From positions 43,975 to 107,974 of the forward strand of contig JAFDXG010000004.1 of NCBI GenBank assembly GCA_018268105.1: a stretch of DNA of 64,000 bases, read 5' to 3'. This document shows, in pieces, positions 1-7,916 of this stretch (its first letter is position 1; the number at the start of each line of letters is the position of its first letter). The position numbers were made by a program, and so were the translations under genes. The notes beneath the pieces were generated by a model, which was not told the DNA's origin, ran no database searches, and was given only the letters and a program-made list of their open reading frames with translations. Origin of the DNA: Bacteroidota bacterium. Its GTDB lineage: Bacteria > Bacteroidota > Bacteroidia > Chitinophagales > Chitinophagaceae.

Positions 1-447
1 AGCGGCGGTTTTGGATCTCAATATTTTTCAAAACAATTTGATCCTGCTAAAGTAATAGCCATGTTTAATATTGAAATGATAGGTACAGAAAGTAAATGGG
101 GCAAAAACTCAGCATATATTACCGGCTATGAAAAAACAGATATGGGAGTGATATTGAGCAAAAACCTTGAGGGTACGGAGTTTACCTTCCACCCTGACCC
201 CTATCCTGATCAGCACCTTTTTTATCGGTCGGACAATGCAACACTGGCACGTCTGGGTGTACCGGCGCATACGATTTCAACTTCTAAAATGGATAGCGAG
301 CCCTATTATCACACTCTCGATGATGAAATAGATACACTGGACATGAAAAACATGGCGGAAATTATAAAGGCTATTGCTCTAAGTTCTAAAACTATTATAA
401 GTGCTGAAGATACTCCCGCCAGAGTAGATACCGAACAACTAAGATAA
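1..447 (+). CDS. M28-family metallopeptidase, C-terminal part (5' end outside window)
   Basis: The reading frame is open from the first base of the window, so this is the 3' portion of a larger gene. The visible 148 residues match the end of a zinc-dependent M28 aminopeptidase domain. They include FNIEMIGTESKW, which in the family follows the metal-binding aspartates, then RSDNATLARLGVPAH, and the YHTLDDE segment that carries a terminal zinc-ligand histidine. M28 enzymes in this phylum are usually exported and release N-terminal amino acids from peptides. The signal peptide and the first metal ligands lie upstream of the window. The family call is firm; substrate specificity cannot be judged. 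Confidence 0.85.
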   Translation, partial: SGGFGSQYFSKQFDPAKVIAMFNIEMIGTESKWGKNSAYITGYEKTDMGVILSKNLEGTEFTFHPDPYPDQHLFYRSDNATLARLGVPAHTISTSKMDSEPYYHTLDDEIDTLDMKNMAEIIKAIALSSKTIISAEDTPARVDTEQLR

Positions 448-597
448 CTTAAATCTTAAACGCTGCAATATGTTAGTAGTTCAATTAATTCCGCTGCAAT
501 TTTTTTGAGTTACTCTGTCACTAAAGTAATTATAAAGAGTTAGTGAAATAATAAAATGCGGTGGCTCAGAAGGGATTGAGGAATGGTGAACACAACT

Positions 598-1782
598 CTA
601 ATTTTCTTTTGTCCGTTCACCGTTTAATTGCTGTAATATATATATCCTTTTATTTTCGTAATAATCAGGAGTAAGGCTTGTTTTGCTCTTATGAATTGCT
701 TTAAAATCAAAATCAGTCAATACCTGGAATTTTTTTTCGGGTAATACGTACCAAAGACTATCACTACCATGATCCTTCAGCATGTGGGAGAAAAGATACA
801 TCAGTTCAAATCCACGGAAAGCAAGTTCAGTGGGTGCCAGATATGTATTACGTGCATACTTTTGGGTAAAATTAGTTGCCCATTCATTCGAACTTCCGGG
901 GTTGAAAAAAGTTGAAGAAAAAATCACCTTCATATCATTCACTTCTATTCGCCCTATTTCAGGGAAATCTCCCCATGTAGGCATTCCTATTAAAGTGATC
1001 TTATAGTTTACCGCGAGTGCGGATACATTAGCTATCAAACTACGTGCAAATTTATCATCCAGACTCCCGCAAATAATTACGTTTTGTCTGTTTTTGTCAA
1101 GAGATTTTAGAATATCCTCAGCTTTAAATGGTGTATTCAGCATAACAGTACGGATATTTAATACTGAGCCGGATGCAGTACTATTGAGTGTCTTAAAAAC
1201 TCCGGCAACCCTGTCATCATCACGGGTGGTCCGCCGAAAGAGCAGTAGATTATCAGTTCCAAAATTATTAAGTACATAATTGTATATAGCTTGCAAATGC
1301 GTATTAAGTTTGGAATTTACAACCACAACATAAGGGTTATTGGTGATCCCGCCATCATTGGGATAACTGGCAGAAATAAAAGGGATTTTTTTTTCTTTTG
1401 CGATAGAGGCAAGGTCAAGATATTCGCTTCCACTTACTGCGCCAAGAATAAGATCAATGCTATCTAATGCTCCGCTATCGGCAAGCTTATAAACAGAACC
1501 ATTCACTTTTTTTGAATCAAAAACTTTCACCCGCAATGATATATTCTCTTTGTTGAGCGAATCCATAGCAAGTAACACCCCTTCGTAAAATTCAATTCCC
1601 GGTGCTATAAATCTCGGAACAGGCTGAGATAATTTGTAATTCCCCGCAGCATCAAATGCGGAATCAAGATAAAATGGAGCGAAGATTGCAATACCCGGGA
1701 CATGTTGTTCCTGTGCCTGGATGGTTACGGTATGAGTCAGCAAAGCTGCAGTTAAAATAAAAATAAATTGGACCTTATTCAT
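598..1782 (-). CDS. periplasmic-binding-protein-like (type 1 fold) secreted protein
   Basis: The 394-residue protein has a signal peptide (residues 1-23, cleavage near TIQAQ). Its body resembles type 1 periplasmic binding folds of the branched-chain amino acid receptor (Peripla_BP_6-like) class: a first lobe with GIEFYEGVLLAMDSL, the segment LILGAVSGSEYLDLASIAKEKKIPFIS, and a second lobe with VIICGSLDDKFARSLI. No ABC permease or ATPase lies nearby, so a role in transport is not supported. Bacteroidota often carry such proteins, sometimes with a LysM domain, next to guaA; no LysM domain is visible here. Its ATG lies 25 bp after the guaA stop, so the two are probably co-transcribed. Ligand unknown. 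Confidence 0.7.
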   Translation of the reverse strand: MNKVQFIFILTAALLTHTVTIQAQEQHVPGIAIFAPFYLDSAFDAAGNYKLSQPVPRFIAPGIEFYEGVLLAMDSLNKENISLRVKVFDSKKVNGSVYKLADSGALDSIDLILGAVSGSEYLDLASIAKEKKIPFISASYPNDGGITNNPYVVVVNSKLNTHLQAIYNYVLNNFGTDNLLLFRRTTRDDDRVAGVFKTLNSTASGSVLNIRTVMLNTPFKAEDILKSLDKNRQNVIICGSLDDKFARSLIANVSALAVNYKITLIGMPTWGDFPEIGRIEVNDMKVIFSSTFFNPGSSNEWATNFTQKYARNTYLAPTELAFRGFELMYLFSHMLKDHGSDSLWYVLPEKKFQVLTDFDFKAIHKSKTSLTPDYYENKRIYILQQLNGERTKEN

Positions 1783-1807
1783 GCATTCAGCTTTAACATA
1801 AGACGCA

Positions 1808-3343
1808 TCATTCCCATTCTATAGTTGCAGGCGGCTTACTGCTGATATCATACACCACCCTGTTGATACCTCTTACATTGTTTATAATCTCATTAGAAAT
1901 ATATGCCAGAAATTCGTAAGGGAGATGCGCCCAATCTGCTGTCATACCATCTACTGAGGTAACGGCCCTCAACGCAACGGTATATTCATAGGTTCTTTCA
2001 TCACCCATAACTCCCACACTCTTAACAGGCAGCAAAATAGCACCTGCCTGCCAAACCTTATCATACAGATCAAAATCTTTCAAAGCTTTAACATATAATG
2101 CATCAGCTTCCTGCAGCAGTTTAACTTTCTCTTCAGTAATTTCTCCCAAAATTCTTATAGCCAGACCCGGCCCCGGAAACGGATGGCGATATAGCATAGC
2201 ATGTGGAATGCCCAGTTCAAGACCTACTTTTCTTACTTCATCTTTGAATAAATAACGGAGGGGTTCTACCAGCTCAAGATGCATTTTTTCAGGCAGCCCG
2301 CCCACATTATGGTGAGACTTTATTGTTACTGAAGGTCCGTGCACCGATACACTTTCTATCACATCGGGATAAATGGTACCCTGTCCCAGTAATTGTATGC
2401 CTTCAATTTTGTGAGATTCCTGATCAAATATTTCTATGAAAGTTCCACCTATTATTTTGCGTTTCTCTTCAGGATTTGTTTTGCCCGCAAGTTTGGTATA
2501 AAAATGTTCCCGGGCATCAATACCTTTCACATTCAATCCAATCTGTTTATAGGTTTCAAGTACCTGTCCATATTCATCTTTTCTAAGTACGCCATTGTCA
2601 ACAAATATACCATAAAGCCTTTCGCCTATTGCACGGTGAACCAATGTAGCTGCTACAGTAGAATCCACACCACCACTAAGCGCCATAATTACTTTTCTTT
2701 CACCTATCTTTTCTTTCAGATTGTTGACGGTATCACTTACAAAATGAGCCGGTGTCCAATCTTGTTTGCATCGGCAAACTTTAACAAGAAAGTTATTGAT
2801 AATTGTTTTTCCAAACTCAGAGTGGTAGACCTCGGGATGAAATTGTAACCCGTAAATAATATTTGTTGAAGCATTATTTCTTTTGAAAGCTGCTACCGGA
2901 ATAGATTCAGTAGTACCTAATATTTCAAAATCTGCAGGTATCTGTAAAATGGAATCTCCATGACTCATCCACACCTGCGACTCAGGTTTTACATCTTCCC
3001 ACAACAGATCCTTTTGAGAAAGCCGAAGCTGGGCTCTTCCATATTCCCGCTTTTCAGAACGTTCTACTTTACCACCAAAATTTCTTGCAGTAAGCTGAGC
3101 ACCATAACACACTCCTAAAACAGGCACCCTTTTTAAAATAGCGTTTATATCAATATCAGGGGCATTTTCATCATTTACTGAAAAAGGGGAACCTGATAAA
3201 ATAACGCCTTTAAGTCCAGGTACAAAGTCTATCGGTTTGTTATACGGAGTGATTTCGCAGTAAACATTTGCCTCACGAACGACACGGGCTATAAGCTGAG
3301 TGTACTGGGAGCCAAAATCCAAAATGAGTATTTTTTCTGCCAT
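1808..3343 (-). CDS. guaA: GMP synthase (glutamine-hydrolysing)
   Basis: GuaA converts XMP to GMP using glutamine and ATP, the last step of guanine nucleotide synthesis, in the cytoplasm. The 511-residue length is normal for the family. The N-terminal class I glutamine amidotransferase domain shows nucleophile Cys79 in GVCYGAQ and the His169/Glu171 pair in QFHPEVYH. The ATP pyrophosphatase domain has the PP-loop SGGVDS at residues 223-228, and the C-terminal dimerisation domain ends in PPATIEWE. The gene is followed after 25 bp by the periplasmic-binding-like gene. No anomalies seen. Confidence 0.98.
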   Translation of the reverse strand: MAEKILILDFGSQYTQLIARVVREANVYCEITPYNKPIDFVPGLKGVILSGSPFSVNDENAPDIDINAILKRVPVLGVCYGAQLTARNFGGKVERSEKREYGRAQLRLSQKDLLWEDVKPESQVWMSHGDSILQIPADFEILGTTESIPVAAFKRNNASTNIIYGLQFHPEVYHSEFGKTIINNFLVKVCRCKQDWTPAHFVSDTVNNLKEKIGERKVIMALSGGVDSTVAATLVHRAIGERLYGIFVDNGVLRKDEYGQVLETYKQIGLNVKGIDAREHFYTKLAGKTNPEEKRKIIGGTFIEIFDQESHKIEGIQLLGQGTIYPDVIESVSVHGPSVTIKSHHNVGGLPEKMHLELVEPLRYLFKDEVRKVGLELGIPHAMLYRHPFPGPGLAIRILGEITEEKVKLLQEADALYVKALKDFDLYDKVWQAGAILLPVKSVGVMGDERTYEYTVALRAVTSVDGMTADWAHLPYEFLAYISNEIINNVRGINRVVYDISSKPPATIEWE

Positions 3344-3413
3344 TTGGGCGCGAAGGTAATGAGAATTTTTAACAGCCTCCTTTCCATGTGCAATTCAATT
3401 TTTTACAATGAAT

Positions 3414-3436
3414 AAACCCGCATTAAAGCGGGTTTT
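3414..3436 (-). terminator. intrinsic terminator after the cupin-yceI pair
   Basis: A perfect 8-bp stem (AAACCCGC / GCGGGTTT) with a 6-nt loop lies about 80 bp downstream of the YceI-like stop, before guaA. Read on the minus strand, the stem is followed by a short T-rich tail (TTTATT). The tail is modest, so termination may be partial. Confidence 0.6.
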
Positions 3437-3514
3437 ACTCAATTTTCGTCCTGTTGGAATATTTTCAAAGGGATGGACAACCGGCTTATATTAATCCAGT
3501 TGTTTTAATCCGTA

Positions 3515-4117
3515 CTACAACTCATTTCTAGTTGCTTTAATATCGAGCTTCATTTCCACTTCCGGGAGAATATACAATTTTCCTTTCGGATCACTGAAAC
3601 TGGTCATGCTCCATTTCAAACGGTCAATATTGAACGTTGCTTTTGTTCTTATACTACCATTTTCAAAGATGATCTTTGCCGGGAAGCTGATTATATTAGT
3701 TTTGCCCAACATTGTAAACGCTCCACGGATGGTATGTGTGGTATCCTTTGAAGGCCTGCTGTAAGGTAGTATCTGTTCAATTTCAAAAGTAGCATTAGGA
3801 TATAAGGCAATATTAAAAAAGTCCTGGCCTTTTAAATGATCAAGCAGTTGTGGCTTGATCGTATCTGGCAGGTCATAATTTTTAATACTGGAAATAGGGA
3901 TATTAAATTTACCATCACTTATATTGCCATTGGTATCACCATGCATTTGACCCGATACTGAAAAAGCACCTGTATGAAAATGATCAGGTGCAGATCCTTT
4001 CCATTCTATCGAAGACTGCGATTCATCAATAACAAAAGAGCTTCGTAAATTTTCACTTTTCCTGGAACAGGAGCTGACTATAATAAAAAGTGCACTTAAT
4101 ACAAACTGATATTTCAT
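3515..4117 (-). CDS. YceI-like domain lipoprotein
   Basis: The 200-residue protein begins with a lipoprotein signal (FIIVSSCSRK, lipid-attachment Cys at about residue 17) followed by a YceI-like fold. Typical features are FVIDESQSSIEWKG near the start, the ITSIKN-like block NIPISSIKNYDL, and FTMLGKTNIISFPA before the last beta strands. YceI proteins are lipocalin-like beta barrels that bind isoprenoid or amphiphilic ligands in the periplasm; the ligand here is unknown. Its ATG sits 2 nt after the stop of the upstream cupin gene, so translational coupling is likely. The pair ends at the hairpin near 3425. Confidence 0.85.
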   Translation of the reverse strand: MKYQFVLSALFIIVSSCSRKSENLRSSFVIDESQSSIEWKGSAPDHFHTGAFSVSGQMHGDTNGNISDGKFNIPISSIKNYDLPDTIKPQLLDHLKGQDFFNIALYPNATFEIEQILPYSRPSKDTTHTIRGAFTMLGKTNIISFPAKIIFENGSIRTKATFNIDRLKWSMTSFSDPKGKLYILPEVEMKLDIKATRNEL

Positions 4118-4119
4118 GT

Positions 4120-4605
4120 CTATTTAATTAAAAGGTTTAAATGATATCTGGAGGAAAGCCTTTCCACCATATACCGGATTTGCTCAGCCGTTGGAGGTTC
4201 AGGTGAAGTGATCTCAGGTACTGCAGCGCAGGGTTTGCTGAATTCCACAAAGTAATTCCAGAGGTCACCAGGAGTCATTATAGTGATAATTTGGGCTGTA
4301 TCCGTCATAATCTTAAAATAATGAGGGATCTGTCGGGGAGCAAATAAGGCAGATCCAGGCAAAAGTGTATGGGTGGTTCCATTGATCACAAACTCAACAA
4401 TTCCCTCCACTATATAAAAAGTCTCATCCTCCTTTTCATGAATATGAGGAGGTGGCTCTGCTCCTTTGGGTAAAACCATATCCAGCATTGCCAGCCTGCC
4501 GTCAGTTTGTTCAGGGGAAATGAGCGTTTTAAAGTACCCGCCGTGATAGCTACGATATGCAGCAGCAATATTAGTTGCTCCCTGCAATAATTCATTTACA
4601 TTCAT
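4120..4605 (-). CDS. cupin-domain protein
   Basis: This is a small single-domain cupin (161 residues). The conserved metal-site pattern is visible as PPPHIHEKEDETFYIVEG (His-x-His, then Glu) with the second motif PGSALFAPRQIPHYFK, which supplies the last His. The ATG at 4605 (MNVNELLQG) is preferred over an in-frame TTG at 4632, because the stretch between is not conserved-looking and the ATG has the usual A-rich leader. Similar proteins are described as quercetin-dioxygenase-like or transcription-associated cupins, but no DNA-binding domain is present. It is the first gene of a two-gene unit with the YceI-like lipoprotein. Substrate unknown. Confidence 0.75.
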   Translation of the reverse strand: MNVNELLQGATNIAAAYRSYHGGYFKTLISPEQTDGRLAMLDMVLPKGAEPPPHIHEKEDETFYIVEGIVEFVINGTTHTLLPGSALFAPRQIPHYFKIMTDTAQIITIMTPGDLWNYFVEFSKPCAAVPEITSPEPPTAEQIRYMVERLSSRYHLNLLIK

Positions 4606-4763
4606 TTTTAAATTATTTTTAATCGGGAGCAATATTGAGCTGTTTTTTATTGCAGAAAAATTTATAGCGATGGATATACGATTGAATAGGCAGAAGGGAA
4701 CATAAGTAGATAAACGATATTATAATAGTCTGTCGACGAAAAATTGATTTCGTCTACACATCG

Positions 4764-4793
4764 TTTAATCTTCGCTGATACCTGTTAATTTTG
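4764..4793 (+). promoter_or_regulatory. candidate promoter of the LytS/LytTR operon
   Basis: A perfect Bacteroidota -7 box TAATTTTG lies at 4786-4793. A TTTA at 4764-4767 is a 3-of-4 match to the -33 element TTTG, with 18 nt between them. The kinase start codon follows 23 nt after the -7 box. Confidence 0.5.
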
Positions 4794-4816
4794 AATACAT
4801 TAAACTCTAAAAATAT

Positions 4817-5872
4817 TTGCTTAAAAAATATCCCATATTGAAGCATCTGTATTTCTGGTGTGCTGCTTTCCTGCTACTGACCTATATCTACGGAACGGCT
4901 TACGAAAGCTTTGAACTGGGGGTAAAAGTGATCGCCATGCTTTTACCGGTACACATGGCTTATTTTTATCTTGTTGATAATATTGTCGTCAAACACTTTT
5001 ATATAAAAGAGCAGTATTTGAAAGCTTTTTTGGTAACATTGGCGATCATTGTCTTCATCGCTATAGCTTACCGGATTACAGAAATCTTTATTACCGATCC
5101 TTATATCTACCGGTTCTATATGCAAAACGATAAAACTTTTTCGTGGGACAGGATGCAAATGAGCAAAACTGAACAACTGTTCAACCCGATCTTTTTTGTT
5201 ACAGCTATAGAAAGAAGCAATGCCGTGGTGTGGATCGGTATCACATTGAAATTATTTACTTTATCACATGAAAGAAAGCAATCTGTTTTACAGGCTGAAC
5301 TGGATTTTTTAAAAGCACAGCTTAACCCGCACTTTTTATTTAATTCACTCAATAATATTTACTCGCTTTCGCTTAGCGGATCAGAAAAAACACCTGAAAT
5401 AATCTTAGGCATTTCAAATATACTCAGGTATTCTCTGTATGAATGCACTGCACAACAGGTTGCTCTTAAACGAGATATTGAAATTCTGTACGATTATATC
5501 AAACTCGAAAAAATAAGATATGAAGAGCGTCTTGAATTAAATATCTTCATCTGTAACAATACGGGCATCCTACAAATAGCCCCCCTGCTTATGCTGCCCT
5601 TAGTGGAAAACGCCTTTAAACACGGCACGGCAGCAACTATTGACAATCCCTGGATCAATATTCAATTGCATATCCAGGACAATAACCTTACCTTAAACAT
5701 CAGTAATAGTAAACCAGAGATGAATTCTATATCAAATAGCGTTGCCGGGAAAATCGGTATTGAAAATGTGCAAAAGCGATTAAGTCTTTTATATCCCGGA
5801 AGGCACTCTCTTAATTTTTTTGATGAGCAGGATTGTTTTATAACTGTTTTGAATATTAATCTGACCAATTGA
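4817..5872 (+). CDS. LytS/YehU-type sensor histidine kinase
   Basis: The 351-residue inner-membrane kinase has four hydrophobic helices in the first ~150 residues. The His_kinase domain has phosphoacceptor His172 in FLKAQLNPHFLFNSLNN, and a HATPase domain with the N box PLVENAFKHG followed by GKIGIENVQKRL. There is no separate periplasmic sensor domain; the membrane helices probably act as the sensor. The start is a TTG, as no ATG is placed suitably. The gene ends 13 bp before a LytTR response regulator, forming a classic two-component pair. The signal sensed is unknown. Confidence 0.9.
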   Translation: MLKKYPILKHLYFWCAAFLLLTYIYGTAYESFELGVKVIAMLLPVHMAYFYLVDNIVVKHFYIKEQYLKAFLVTLAIIVFIAIAYRITEIFITDPYIYRFYMQNDKTFSWDRMQMSKTEQLFNPIFFVTAIERSNAVVWIGITLKLFTLSHERKQSVLQAELDFLKAQLNPHFLFNSLNNIYSLSLSGSEKTPEIILGISNILRYSLYECTAQQVALKRDIEILYDYIKLEKIRYEERLELNIFICNNTGILQIAPLLMLPLVENAFKHGTAATIDNPWINIQLHIQDNNLTLNISNSKPEMNSISNSVAGKIGIENVQKRLSLLYPGRHSLNFFDEQDCFITVLNINLTN

Positions 5873-5885
5873 ACCGATTGTAACT

Positions 5886-6638
5886 ATGCCGATCAGAACG
5901 CTTATAGTGGACGATGAACCACACGCTATTGAGGTTGTCAAAAAATATATTAGCCAGATTCCTGAAATTGAGTTGTTGTCTACCCACAATAATGCCATCA
6001 ACGCATTTCAGGAACTCCAAAAAAATAAGGTAGATTTAATGTTTCTGGATATTAATATGCCCGGTTTGTCAGGAACTGACCTGGTAAGAAGCCTGCAATA
6101 CCCGCCACTCGTGATCTTTACAACCGCATACCAGGAATACGCTATAGAAGGGTTCGACCTGAATGCAGTGGACTATTTACTGAAGCCTATCTCCTTCGAC
6201 CGTTTTCTTCGTGCCATAGACAAAGTAATGAACCTGCATAAGATGCAAACTATTGAACAAACGGTTGCTGAATCAACAAAACCCTCAGCACCTGCTCAAC
6301 CATTTTATATATACATGCGTATTGACCGTCAGCTAATAAAAATAAATACAGAAGAAATACTTTGGATAGAAAGTGACAAGGACTATATCAAAGTGGTAAC
6401 AAAAAACAACACACATATTACCAAGCAAAAGATCAGTGCCATGGAAAACCTTTTACCCATTCAATCTTTCCTTAGAGTACACCGCTCCTACATTGTTCCG
6501 ATAAATAAAGTGAAAGGTTACAACCCCAATTATCTCATAATTGAAAATACCAGAATACCTATTGGCAGAAACTATAAACAGATTTGTCTGGATAAATTCA
6601 ATCCCGGCAATCACAGTGCATTGGTCTTTATCGAATAA
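5886..6638 (+). CDS. LytTR-family response regulator
   Basis: The 250-residue regulator partners with the upstream LytS-type kinase. The receiver domain (residues ~1-120) shows the acidic pair Asp9/Asp10, phosphoacceptor Asp55 in LMFLDINMPG, and Lys100 in YLLKPIS. The C-terminal LytTR DNA-binding domain (~145-240) has the typical ILWIESDKDYIKV and FLRVHRSYIVPINKV motifs. LytTR domains bind paired direct repeats upstream of target genes; no convincing pair was seen near by. Targets unknown. Confidence 0.93.
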   Translation: MPIRTLIVDDEPHAIEVVKKYISQIPEIELLSTHNNAINAFQELQKNKVDLMFLDINMPGLSGTDLVRSLQYPPLVIFTTAYQEYAIEGFDLNAVDYLLKPISFDRFLRAIDKVMNLHKMQTIEQTVAESTKPSAPAQPFYIYMRIDRQLIKINTEEILWIESDKDYIKVVTKNNTHITKQKISAMENLLPIQSFLRVHRSYIVPINKVKGYNPNYLIIENTRIPIGRNYKQICLDKFNPGNHSALVFIE

Positions 6639-6720
6639 CTACCCGGGTTTGCGGGCTGAATGTTATACCTTAAAAAATCCTGATTATTCTTATATTATTT
6701 ACCCCTATAAGTGTTATTTA

Positions 6721-7218
6721 TTACACACCTATAATTGATTTAAATTTTTCGTGATCGATATTTTCGACATTACTTATGTCAATAAAATATCCAGACTGCC
6801 AGTTTTTCGTTTTCTCAGCTTGTGTGTTTTGAGGATTATCCCAAACAGTGTACACCCTAAAACCAAGTTTCCCCTTTTTATTGTTGGTTGCAAGAATTTG
6901 ATTTTCACCTAAAATATATGCCGGGAAAAAGAAAAAACCGAATCGGTGCTGTTGCTCAGTAACGATCATATAAAAATCAAAACGGTCGTTCAGATTATAT
7001 GGTTCGGTTTGCCTATTGCCGTTCCTTTTCCATAAGGTTACAAACAGTCCGGTTTTCTTAGGCGTTATCTTTGCTTTTCTGAACTTTATCTTTTGATTGT
7101 TCAATTGAAAACTGCACCCAGAGTATTCTTCACACTCCTGGTCGTTAATAATATCAGATATCCTCAGATTGTTAATGTTCAATATTGTGTTTTCTATCCT
7201 GTTTAATACTTCAATCAT
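6721..7218 (-). CDS. MepB-family protein
   Basis: The 165-residue protein matches the MepB family, small cytoplasmic proteins named from the Staphylococcus aureus mepRAB locus. Diagnostic segments are KFRKAKITPKKTGLFVTLWKR, the central FGFFFFPAYILGENQIL, and the end block KGKLGFRVYTVWDNP with KTKNWQSGYFID. The biochemical role of MepB is unknown. No MepA-type MATE efflux pump or MarR-type MepR is next to it, so a resistance link is not supported. It runs convergently with the LytTR operon. Confidence 0.8.
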   Translation of the reverse strand: MIEVLNRIENTILNINNLRISDIINDQECEEYSGCSFQLNNQKIKFRKAKITPKKTGLFVTLWKRNGNRQTEPYNLNDRFDFYMIVTEQQHRFGFFFFPAYILGENQILATNNKKGKLGFRVYTVWDNPQNTQAEKTKNWQSGYFIDISNVENIDHEKFKSIIGV

Positions 7219-7916
7219 TTACTCAATGCTTTTTTCTATTACAACTATAATCCGGTTATTAACTATAAACTTTCTGTATCTCTTCAGCTAAGACGTCGGG
7301 AAAATGATACTGCTGTATCAGTAAGCAAATAGATTTAATTAAATCCTATAAGCCCGGAATGTCCCTGAATATAGTTACAAACAGTTGCGCCACAACTCTT
7401 ACCATTTTCCACCGGTATGGCATACCCTAAGTCCGGCTATTTTTTATACATTTTAAAACCAGATTCTATATTAAACAGACCAACAAGATCATAAACACCA
7501 CCCGTAGATAATGGTTTGCTATCAGATCGCATTAATGTCTGAAACCGAATACGGTCACCTGTAATAACCTGTAGCCATTCTGAATAATACCAACTGGCCA
7601 TCAATAAAATAGCCTTATTGACAAAAGTTTATACTATTTGCAAATCAATAGCACCCCTTATACCTCTATTCTATTTTCTGCAATGTAGTTATTGAAGAAG
7701 AATTAGCAACTATCTTTTTTTACTCTGTGAGTAACTAATCAATTGAGAGCAAATGTCAAATTAATTCAATCAACAGTGTACAATCTATTCTAATGGTTCT
7801 TGAAATAATATCCATGGTGGAGGATCGGGAGTCCTAAGATAGCAATGATTTTCTACAGTCCGGATCACAGCAACCGGCAAATATAGTTGCCTGTATATTA
7901 TAGGTTTGAAACTCCT
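7219..7916. other. 698-bp intergenic region without a clear gene
   Basis: This AT-rich stretch lies between MepB and the end of uvrA. The only coding-like signal is a minus-strand 54-codon frame at 7437-7601, listed separately. No convincing terminator for uvrA, tRNA, repeat array or promoter was recognised. Confidence 0.6.
7437..7601 (-). pseudogene. possible 54-aa ORF or remnant of a decayed gene
   Basis: A minus-strand frame opens with ATG at 7601 and encodes 54 residues; the frame stays open about eight further codons upstream. Its composition (aromatics, the run ITGDRIRFQTLM, ending GLFNIESGFKMYKK) looks protein-like and resembles the tail of a longer protein. I do not recognise a family. 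It could be a degraded gene end, a real small protein, or chance. Confidence 0.25.

Noticed and set aside
2393..2848. 151-codon plus-strand frame antisense to guaA
   Set aside because: It lies wholly within the well-supported guaA gene and encodes a Phe/Tyr-rich product typical of a shadow frame.
6721..7218. MepB homologue as part of a mep-type drug efflux operon
   Set aside because: No MATE pump or MarR regulator occurs near it, so only the family name is supported.
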